Shown here piece by piece: positions 1-5,178 of a stretch of 5,593 nucleotides of DNA. This stretch comes from Caldifarciminota bacterium. Lineage in GTDB: Bacteria; Hydrothermota; UBA3072; B12-G15. Both the position numbers and the translations under genes were made by a program. Under the pieces are notes generated by a model. The model was not told the DNA's origin, ran no database searches, and saw nothing but the letters and a program-made list of their open reading frames with translations. The stretch spans positions 1 to 5,593 of the forward strand of contig JAGGTX010000185.1 in the NCBI GenBank assembly GCA_021163525.1, written 5' to 3'. Numbering within the stretch: the stretch's first letter is position 1; each line of letters begins with the position of its first letter.

Positions 1-6
1 AGACAA

Positions 7-690
7 ATGAACAAATTGATTTTTGTGGTTGATGATGAGCCCGATATTTTGAAGTTGGTGTCTTTACACCTGAAAAAGGCTAATTTTGAGGTAATAGGTC
101 TAAATAATGCTAAGGAACTTTTTGATTTACTTGAAAACCGTGTTCCATCTCTAATAATTTTAGATTTAATGCTTCCTGATGCAGATGGTCTTGATGTGTG
201 TAAACAGTTGAAAGGGGATGATAGGTTTTCAACCATCCCCATTATTATGCTTACTGCAAAGGGTGAAGAAACAGATAAGATTGTAGGATTAGAACTGGGT
301 GCAGACGATTATGTTACAAAGCCATTTTCGCCCAAAGAGCTTGTGGCAAGGGTGAAGGCCGTTTTGAGAAGATTTAACCAATCACAGGAGACAAAAATAA
401 TCAAGATAGGGGACAAACTGGTTATTGACCCACAAAAATATCAGGTTTATGTGGATGGCAAAGAAATAAAACTCACCTCCACAGAATTTAGACTGTTATA
501 TTTTTTGTGCAGAAGAAAAGGCTGGGTATTCACAAGAGAACAAATATTGGACTATTTATGGGGAAACGAAAAGATGGTTCTGGACAGAACAGTGGATGTC
601 CATGTTAGAAATTTGAGAAAGAAATTGGGGAGTGCAGGGAACATAATCAAAAATGTTAGAGGTATTGGCTATAAAGTGGATGCATCATGA
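7..690 (+). CDS. phoB: PhoB-type response regulator (receiver + winged-helix DNA-binding domain)
   Basis: OmpR/PhoB-family transcriptional regulator of 227 residues, the usual length. The N-terminal receiver domain (about residues 3-118) has the acidic pair D9/D10, the phospho-acceptor D53 in LDLMLP, the switch residue T83 in MLTAK, and K105 in the KPF motif. The C-terminal winged helix (about 130-225) has the STEFRLLYFL core, the recognition-helix stretch RTVDVHVRNLRKKLG, and the wing motif VRGIGYKV typical of the family. When phosphorylated it should bind pairs of 7-bp direct repeats and activate phosphate-acquisition genes. Such repeats lie at 2414-2431 and 2942-2981. Its stop overlaps the kinase start by 4 bases (ATGA), so the two are translationally coupled. 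Only six bases precede the start, so its promoter and ribosome-binding site cannot be judged. Similarity alone would leave open another OmpR-family role, but the adjacent porin-pstS-pstC genes make PhoB by far the best call. Confidence 0.95.
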   Translation: MNKLIFVVDDEPDILKLVSLHLKKANFEVIGLNNAKELFDLLENRVPSLIILDLMLPDADGLDVCKQLKGDDRFSTIPIIMLTAKGEETDKIVGLELGADDYVTKPFSPKELVARVKAVLRRFNQSQETKIIKIGDKLVIDPQKYQVYVDGKEIKLTSTEFRLLYFLCRRKGWVFTREQILDYLWGNEKMVLDRTVDVHVRNLRKKLGSAGNIIKNVRGIGYKVDAS

Positions 691-2417
691 AAAGGTCTAT
701 ATTTTCTGAAATATTCAGCGGATACTTCTTCATAATCGTTTTACTCTCCTCACTGATATTTGTGTTCTCATTTAAGACCATTCGGAACTATTATATTGAA
801 ACATTGGCCTCTCATCTTAAAAATCTGGGAATGACAATAGAGAAAGAGGTTAAACCATTGATGGTTGAAAATAACTTCAAGCAGATGGATGCCTTTGTAA
901 AAAAATTGGGGAAGGAAATACACACAAGGATAACCATTATAGATACGGACGGTGTGGTGCTTGCAGATTCTGAAAAGCATCCAGAATTAATGGAAAACCA
1001 TAGAGGAAGACCAGAGGTAAAAAGTGCACTAATAGGAAAAACTGGAAGGTCTCTCAGGTTCAGTTCAACCGTAGAAGAAAAAATGCTGTATGTAGCACTA
1101 CCTGTTAAGGAAGGGGATAAAATAATTGGTGTTATTAGAACAAGTTTTTTCCTGAAGGATATAAATAATCTTCTCGCAACGTTAAAGAAAAGGATGTTCC
1201 AGACATTATTGATAATGACGGTGTTTTCTATCCTTATAGCCTTTTTGTTTTCAAGGGGATTATCACTTCCCGTCAGAAACTTGGCAAGTGCAGCACGGAA
1301 GGTTGCCTCTGGAAACTTTAATGTAAGGGTTTCTTTAAGAAGGAATAAAGAGTTAATGGAATTGGCCAATAGTTTTAATTATATGACAGAGAGGATGAAT
1401 GCCTTATTTAAGGACCTCTCATTAAAGACTGAGGAACTGAATAGCATTATATCTTCGCTCCAGGAGGGAATTATGGTAATGAATGAAGATGGAAAAATTA
1501 TTTTGAGCAATGAAAGTTTCAAAAGGATCGTTGATGATGATAACCCCGAAGGAAAGTACTGGTGGGAGGTGGTAAGGTCTACCCGGTTGAATGAATTCAT
1601 TAAAAAAGGGTTTGCGGAGAAGAAGGGCGCAACAGAAGAAATCACACTGGGTGAAAAGACATTCCTATGCAATATCACATTTGTCCCATCCATGAGAGAG
1701 ATGGCTTTATCACTCCACGATATAACAGAAATAAAGAGACTGGAGAGGATGAAGCGAGATTTTGTTGTTAATGTTTCTCACGAGCTGAGAACACCATTAA
1801 CAGCCATTAAGGGTTTTGTAGAAACTCTGGATGAGGAGATAGGAGAGGAACATAGAGAATATCTGGATATAATAAAAAAACATACTGACAGGCTTATTAA
1901 CATTGTTGAGGATTTACTCATCTTGTCAAAACTTGAAGTGAAAAATGCAGAACTGGAAATGGAAAAGGTGGACTTAAAATCATTGATCCAGGAAGTCCTG
2001 ATATTGTTCAGAAAGAGGATTGAAGATAAAGGTTTATTCCTTGAATTGGATCTGGATGAAGTCCCTCCCATTCAGGGTGATACATTCAAGTTGGAACAGA
2101 TGCTTGTAAATCTGATTGATAACGCCATAAAGTATACAGATAAAGGGGGTATAGAAATATCCTTAAAAGATGGAAAAAATTATGTAAAGATTGGAGTAAA
2201 AGACACAGGCATTGGAATACCCCGGGAAGATATAGAGAGGATATTTGAAAGATTTTATGTTGTGGACAAATCACGTTCAAGAAAACTCGGGGGGACAGGT
2301 CTGGGTCTTTCCATTGTTAAACACATTGTGCTTTTACACAATGGGAAAATAGAGGTTGAAAGCACACCAGGCAAGGGAACGAAGTTCACAATTCTTTTAC
2401 CAATAAACGTTTCTTAA
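687..2417 (+). CDS. phoR: PhoR-type membrane sensor histidine kinase
   Basis: Sensor kinase of 576 residues, partner of the regulator encoded just upstream. Domain order: membrane helix 1 (about 9-30); a periplasmic region of about 135 residues with a PAS/Cache-like stretch (about 80-155, containing ITIIDTDGVVLADS and LYVALPV); membrane helix 2 (about 170-190); HAMP linker (about 190-242, starting at LSLPVRNLA); a cytoplasmic PAS-like domain (about 250-345); and the HisKA helix with phospho-acceptor H365 in VNVSHELRTP. The ATPase domain shows an N box with N475 and N479, G1 DTGIGIP (506-512), an F box around 517-523, and G2 GGTGLG (535-540). All catalytic motifs are intact. The large periplasmic domain makes it resemble Bacillus PhoR/WalK rather than E. 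coli PhoR, which has almost none. It probably phosphorylates PhoB under phosphate limitation. The start is fixed by the ATGA overlap with phoB. The stop codon lies inside a Pho-box-like repeat that serves the next gene. Confidence 0.93.
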   Translation: MKRSIFSEIFSGYFFIIVLLSSLIFVFSFKTIRNYYIETLASHLKNLGMTIEKEVKPLMVENNFKQMDAFVKKLGKEIHTRITIIDTDGVVLADSEKHPELMENHRGRPEVKSALIGKTGRSLRFSSTVEEKMLYVALPVKEGDKIIGVIRTSFFLKDINNLLATLKKRMFQTLLIMTVFSILIAFLFSRGLSLPVRNLASAARKVASGNFNVRVSLRRNKELMELANSFNYMTERMNALFKDLSLKTEELNSIISSLQEGIMVMNEDGKIILSNESFKRIVDDDNPEGKYWWEVVRSTRLNEFIKKGFAEKKGATEEITLGEKTFLCNITFVPSMREMALSLHDITEIKRLERMKRDFVVNVSHELRTPLTAIKGFVETLDEEIGEEHREYLDIIKKHTDRLINIVEDLLILSKLEVKNAELEMEKVDLKSLIQEVLILFRKRIEDKGLFLELDLDEVPPIQGDTFKLEQMLVNLIDNAIKYTDKGGIEISLKDGKNYVKIGVKDTGIGIPREDIERIFERFYVVDKSRSRKLGGTGLGLSIVKHIVLLHNGKIEVESTPGKGTKFTILLPINVS

Positions 2418-2431
2418 TCAAAAATTAACCA
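2414..2431 (+). promoter_or_regulatory. Candidate Pho box upstream of the sigma-factor gene
   Basis: Two 7-bp direct repeats, TTAATCA (2414-2420) and TTAACCA (2425-2431), are separated by AAAA. This is the 7+4 bp layout (11-bp period) bound by PhoB-family dimers. The first repeat overlaps the phoR stop codon. The repeats resemble the stronger array before the porin gene (TTAACAG). Weaker possible extensions lie one period either side (2403-2409 and 2436-2442). With only two imperfect copies in AT-rich DNA, chance is a real alternative. Confidence 0.5.
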
Positions 2432-2437
2432 TTTTTT

Positions 2438-2443
2438 TATATT
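2438..2443 (+). promoter_or_regulatory. Candidate -10 element of the sigma-factor promoter
   Basis: TATATT, one mismatch from TATAAT, begins 6 bp after the last Pho-box-like repeat. No good -35 hexamer lies 16-18 bp upstream, as expected if an activator substitutes for it. Transcription would start near 2450, leaving a leader of about 24 bases. The tract is AT-rich, so the call rests mainly on position relative to the repeats. Confidence 0.35.
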
Positions 2444-2473
2444 CCTTTAATAATACACAGGTATACTCTTTTG

Positions 2474-2956
2474 ATGGAAATAGAAAGATTATGCACGGTT
2501 TATCTTCCTTTAATTAAGTCAATCGCTTCCAGATATACAGGAAGAGGTGTTCCATTTGAGGATCTGGTTCAAGAAGGGATTCTGGGAATTATAGAGGCGG
2601 AAAAGAGATTTGACGCATCTAAAGGAACAAGTTTTTCAACCTACGCCATCTGGTGGATAAAGAAGAAAATTTTAGAGTCTATACGGAACGAAGAAAAACA
2701 ATCCTTGAATGCCCTGCCCTTAAGTGAAGCAATTTTAGAAGTGTCCATTGAAAAGAAATCCTATGGGTGTGTATACCTTGATGAACTTTTACATAACAAA
2801 TTTCTATCCCCCCTTGAACAGAAAATCCTTAAATTACATTTTCGGGAAGGGATGACTCTGGATGAGTTATCCAGAGACCTGGGAATAAAGAGGGAAAGAG
2901 TAAGGCAGATTAAACATCTGCTTATAAGAAAAATAAAAAAATTAACAGAAGATTAA
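2474..2956 (+). CDS. Compact sigma-70-family factor (regions 2 and 4 only), possibly Pho-specific
   Basis: RNA polymerase sigma factor of 160 residues. Region 2 (about 8-75) clearly resembles primary or group 2 sigma factors, with DLVQEGILGIIEAEKRFD and FSTYAIWWIKKKI. Region 4 (about 111-157) carries the helix-turn-helix TLDELSRDLGIKRERVRQ. Region 1 is absent, and only about 35 residues link regions 2 and 4, so region 3 is missing. The layout is ECF-like but the sequence is not. W60/W61, F54 and Y57, used in promoter melting, are kept. The residues aligned with E. coli sigma-70 Q437, T440 and R441 (-10 recognition) are K64, L67 and E68. The R-E-x-x-R-Q set that reads the -35 in region 4.2 is intact (140-145). 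The chosen start is ATG at 2474; an in-frame TTG at 2471 is the alternative. The only Shine-Dalgarno candidate is a weak AGG at 2459-2461. It follows phoR by 56 bp. Its last codons overlap the porin Pho-box array. No anti-sigma gene is visible. Confidence 0.88.
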   Translation: MEIERLCTVYLPLIKSIASRYTGRGVPFEDLVQEGILGIIEAEKRFDASKGTSFSTYAIWWIKKKILESIRNEEKQSLNALPLSEAILEVSIEKKSYGCVYLDELLHNKFLSPLEQKILKLHFREGMTLDELSRDLGIKRERVRQIKHLLIRKIKKLTED

Positions 2957-2981
2957 CAGAAAACTTATACACAATTAACAG
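2942..2981 (+). promoter_or_regulatory. Pho box array (four 7-bp units, 11-bp period) for porin-pstS
   Basis: TTAACAG occurs exactly at 2942-2948, 2953-2959 and 2975-2981. A degenerate unit, CTTATAC, sits in the remaining in-phase slot (2964-2970). The 4-bp spacers are AAGA, AAAA and ACAA. The 11-bp period is the known architecture of PhoB/PhoP-family sites, and TTAACA is close to the Bacillus PhoP half-site. Four units would accommodate two PhoB dimers. The first unit encodes part of the sigma factor's C-terminal LTED, and the second contains its stop codon. The array ends 8 bp before a -10-like element, so its promoter-proximal part occupies the -35 region, typical of Pho activation. Binding by the PhoB encoded here is inferred. 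Confidence 0.85.
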
Positions 2982-2989
2982 AAGAAATG

Positions 2990-2995
2990 TATAAA
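2990..2995 (+). promoter_or_regulatory. Candidate -10 element of the porin-pstS promoter
   Basis: TATAAA follows the Pho box array after 8 bp and is preceded directly by TG. The hexamer 17 bp upstream (ATACAC) is a poor -35, consistent with an activator-dependent promoter. Transcription would begin around 3002 and give a leader of about 25 bases containing the strong ribosome-binding site. Confidence 0.6.
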
Positions 2996-3014
2996 ATGGA
3001 TGAAAAAACTAAAC

Positions 3015-3023
3015 AAGGAGGTG
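3015..3023 (+). promoter_or_regulatory. Strong Shine-Dalgarno of the porin gene
   Basis: AAGGAGGTG is a near-perfect anti-16S match, 4 bases before the ATG at 3028. It fixes that start and predicts high translation. It contrasts with the weak site of the sigma gene upstream. Confidence 0.85.
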
Positions 3024-3027
3024 TTTT

Positions 3028-4011
3028 ATGAAAAAGATGTGGCTGGTAGGTTTGTTGGTTGTTACTCTTGGAACCAGTTCCTTGAAGGCCAGTGGAAAAT
3101 TCTCAGGGGATATGATTGGAGAGTATTATTATGTTTCCCAAAATCACAATGATAGTCTTGTTGGCCACAATGGTTTCTGGTTCAGAAGGATTTATTTCAC
3201 CTATGACAACTTCCCCCAGGAAAATGTCAAGATCAGACTGCGTTTAGAGATGGGCAGTCCTGGTAAATTTAACACAAAAAGCACATTGAACCCCGTTGTG
3301 AAAGATGCATTTATTTCCTTTAATGGGGATGCTGGAAAACTCACATTCGGTATTCAGCCTACTCCAACATTTGCAAAAGTAGAAGACTCATGGGGTTATC
3401 GTTCATTAGAAAAAACACCCCTTGATTTACAAAAATGGTCATCCTCAAGGGATTTTGGTATAAGTTTTACAGGGAGGCGGTCTATTCTGGACTATAAACT
3501 GATGATAGGGAACTCCTCCAGCAATAAATCTGAATGCAATAAAGGGAAAAGGGTGTATGGAGCATTGGGTGTAACACCCATAGATGGACTTTATATTGAA
3601 TTTTATGGTGATTACAGTGGGATATATTCTTCAAACAAGGATTATATTGTTCAGGGATTTGCATCATATAGGTGTTCTTTATTCAGGATAGGTATGCTAT
3701 ATGCAGTGAAAGGAGAGATTGGGAACTCCCAAAAGCGCAATATCCTCTCAGGTTATGGAGTGTTCAATACAGGGGAAAAACTTGATGTGATCGTGAGATG
3801 CGACAGGATGTTTGAAGCAAATCCAGAAGGAGAAGCAATATCCTATATACCGTTTGCACAGAATTCACCATCCACTTTTATTCTCGTTGGGCTTTCTTAC
3901 GAAATATATAAAAATATCAAGATAATACCAAATGTTGAGTATGTTATCTATGATAGCAGTGCTGTCTCCCCCGATATGTATCCAAGATTAACCTTGTATT
4001 ATAAATGGTAA
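3028..4011 (+). CDS. Outer-membrane beta-barrel porin, probably phosphate-selective (OprO/OprP-like)
   Basis: Secreted protein of 327 residues. A signal peptide (about 1-21: charged MKKMW start, hydrophobic core, cleavage plausible after LKA) precedes a region of alternating hydrophobic and polar residues with many aromatics, as in beta-barrel strands (for example WFRRIYFTYDNF, KIRLRLEM, KLTFGIQP, YIEFYGDYSG). The protein ends in the aromatic run LTLYYKW, a terminal aromatic residue as used by the BAM complex to recognise barrel proteins. The stretch around 106-142 (FGIQPTP, WGYRSLEKTPLDLQ, SSRDFGI) resembles bacterial porins annotated as phosphate-selective or generic; this is from memory of the family, not a search. 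Placement directly behind the Pho box array and 23 bp before pstS argues that it admits phosphate under starvation. Ion selectivity cannot be read from the sequence. At 327 residues it is somewhat shorter than typical OprP porins (about 400 or more). Confidence 0.82.
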   Translation: MKKMWLVGLLVVTLGTSSLKASGKFSGDMIGEYYYVSQNHNDSLVGHNGFWFRRIYFTYDNFPQENVKIRLRLEMGSPGKFNTKSTLNPVVKDAFISFNGDAGKLTFGIQPTPTFAKVEDSWGYRSLEKTPLDLQKWSSSRDFGISFTGRRSILDYKLMIGNSSSNKSECNKGKRVYGALGVTPIDGLYIEFYGDYSGIYSSNKDYIVQGFASYRCSLFRIGMLYAVKGEIGNSQKRNILSGYGVFNTGEKLDVIVRCDRMFEANPEGEAISYIPFAQNSPSTFILVGLSYEIYKNIKIIPNVEYVIYDSSAVSPDMYPRLTLYYKW

Positions 4012-4023
4012 AAAAACAAAAAT

Positions 4024-4031
4024 GGGAGGTG
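4024..4031 (+). promoter_or_regulatory. Shine-Dalgarno that fixes the pstS start
   Basis: GGGAGGTG lies 3 bases before the ATG at 4035. It rules in that start over the in-frame ATG at 4005, which overlaps the porin stop, would place this ribosome site inside the coding region, and would add ten mostly charged or polar residues before the signal peptide. Confidence 0.82.
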
Positions 4032-4034
4032 AAA

Positions 4035-5084
4035 ATGTTTAAATTTTTAAGAATGCTTGGGTTAATTGGTGTCTTCTTTGGTGGATTAAGCCTTTATAGT
4101 GAAGGTGGAAAAATAGAAATATTGGGCGCAGGAGCAACATTCCCCTATCCCTTCTATTCCAAATTGTTTGATGTTTATTCCAGGGCCTATAATGTAAGAA
4201 TAAATTACCAACCAATTGGTTCTGGAGGTGGCATCAGGCAATTATTAAACAGGACTGTTGATTTCGGTGCTACGGATGCCTTTATGAGTGATGAAGAATT
4301 AAAAAATTCTGATATGGAGATTGTTCATATCCCGACCTGTCTGGGTGCAGTTGTAATTACCTACAATCTTCCTGGTAATCCAGGACTAAAATTCACCCCG
4401 GATATCATTGCAGACATTTTTCTTGGAAAGATAAAAAAGTGGAACGATAAAAGAATAAAAGAGGTAAATCCCGATGTTAACCTTCCCAATAGAAAAATAG
4501 TTGTTGTGCATCGTTCGGATGGCAGTGGAACAACATTTATATTCAGCGACTACCTCTCCAGGGTGAATGAAGAATGGAAGAAAAAGGTGGGTAGGGGTAA
4601 ATCCCTGAAATGGCCTGTAGGTATTGGTGGAAAGGGAAATCCCGGGGTTGCAGGACTGGTTAAGCAAATGCCGGGTGCAATAGGGTATGTTGAACTTATA
4701 TATGCCCTGAGTAATAATATGCCCGTGGGGATGGTTAAAAATAAATCGGGGAAATATATAGTTCCCAGTATAAAATCAGTAAGCCTTGCTGCAAATGTCC
4801 ATATGCCTTCTGATACAAGGGTTTCACTCACAAACACAGAGGCTCAGGATGGTTATCCTATTAGCAGTTTCACCTGGTTGATTGTTTATAAAGAGCAAAG
4901 TTATAACGGAAGAAGCAAAGATAGGGCAAAGGCGCTGGTGGATTTACTCTGGTGGGTTGTTCATAATGGTCAAAAATATGCAGAACCTCTCCATTATGCA
5001 CCACTTCCCAGAGAAGCAGTGAAGAAGGCAGAGCATGTGCTTAAATCCATCACATATAATGGTGAACCCTTACTTTCACCCTGA
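4035..5084 (+). CDS. pstS: Periplasmic phosphate-binding protein PstS
   Basis: Substrate-binding protein of the high-affinity PstSCAB phosphate ABC transporter, 349 residues from the chosen start, a normal length. A signal peptide (about 1-22: MFKFLR then a hydrophobic stretch ending SLYS) has no lipobox cysteine, so the protein should be soluble in the periplasm. The phosphate-site residues are all recognisable and match the spacing of E. coli PstS: T35 and F36 in GAGATFPYP, S63 in PIGSGGG, D81 in FGATDA, and R160, S164, G165 and T166 in HRSDGSGTT. The later motif GNPGVAGLV with GAIGYVE (201-220) is also family-typical. It follows the porin by 23 bp with no promoter between them, so it is probably transcribed from the Pho-box promoter at 2942-2995. 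The earlier in-frame ATG at 4005 is rejected on ribosome-site grounds. The gene is intact. Confidence 0.97.
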   Translation: MFKFLRMLGLIGVFFGGLSLYSEGGKIEILGAGATFPYPFYSKLFDVYSRAYNVRINYQPIGSGGGIRQLLNRTVDFGATDAFMSDEELKNSDMEIVHIPTCLGAVVITYNLPGNPGLKFTPDIIADIFLGKIKKWNDKRIKEVNPDVNLPNRKIVVVHRSDGSGTTFIFSDYLSRVNEEWKKKVGRGKSLKWPVGIGGKGNPGVAGLVKQMPGAIGYVELIYALSNNMPVGMVKNKSGKYIVPSIKSVSLAANVHMPSDTRVSLTNTEAQDGYPISSFTWLIVYKEQSYNGRSKDRAKALVDLLWWVVHNGQKYAEPLHYAPLPREAVKKAEHVLKSITYNGEPLLSP

Positions 5085-5178
5085 TGCATTGATTTGAAAA
5101 AGGGTACTGGTTCAAATGAAAACCAATGGTAGAGTTTAAAGAAAAAACCTGTTGACCATAAAAAGAGAGAAAGGAATA
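5085..5178 (+). other. pstS-pstC intergenic spacer with inverted repeats
   Basis: Two alternative hairpins can be drawn. A longer one pairs ATTTGAA (5092-5098) with TTCAAAT (5111-5117), extended by CATTG (5087-5091) with CAATG (5124-5128) across a 6-base bulge. A shorter one pairs TGGTT (5108-5112) with AACCA (5121-5125) around an 8-base loop. They share bases and cannot form together. No U-run follows, so this is not a classical terminator. Such a structure could stabilise the upstream pstS message or lower pstC expression, a common need because PstS is required in excess. Stems are AT-rich and modest, so the function is speculative. Confidence 0.35.

Noticed and set aside
812..1369. A 185-codon minus-strand open frame opposite phoR, plus several shorter minus-strand frames opposite phoR, the porin and pstS
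   Set aside because: They lie antisense to well-supported genes, have no recognisable domains, and the translations look like reverse-complement shadows of the coding strand.
2405..2412. Palindrome AAACGTTT near the end of phoR
   Set aside because: Eight bases, inside coding sequence, with no partner copy; expected by chance in AT-rich DNA.
2414..2438. TTAAT/ATTAA inverted repeat followed by a run of seven T, like a terminator after phoR
   Set aside because: The stem is five A-T pairs with a 5-base loop and no G-C pairs, and the T-run is not adjacent to it. The direct-repeat reading (Pho box) fits better.
2965..2973. TTATACACA, an exact match to the DnaA-box consensus TTATNCACA
   Set aside because: It is a single copy falling exactly in the vacant 11-bp slot of the Pho box array, so a degenerate PhoB unit explains it better. 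No other DnaA box or origin feature is nearby.
4005..4034. Upstream in-frame ATG for pstS overlapping the porin stop codon
   Set aside because: It would put the strong GGGAGGTG ribosome site inside the coding region and add charged or polar residues before the signal peptide. The ATG at 4035 is correctly spaced from that site.
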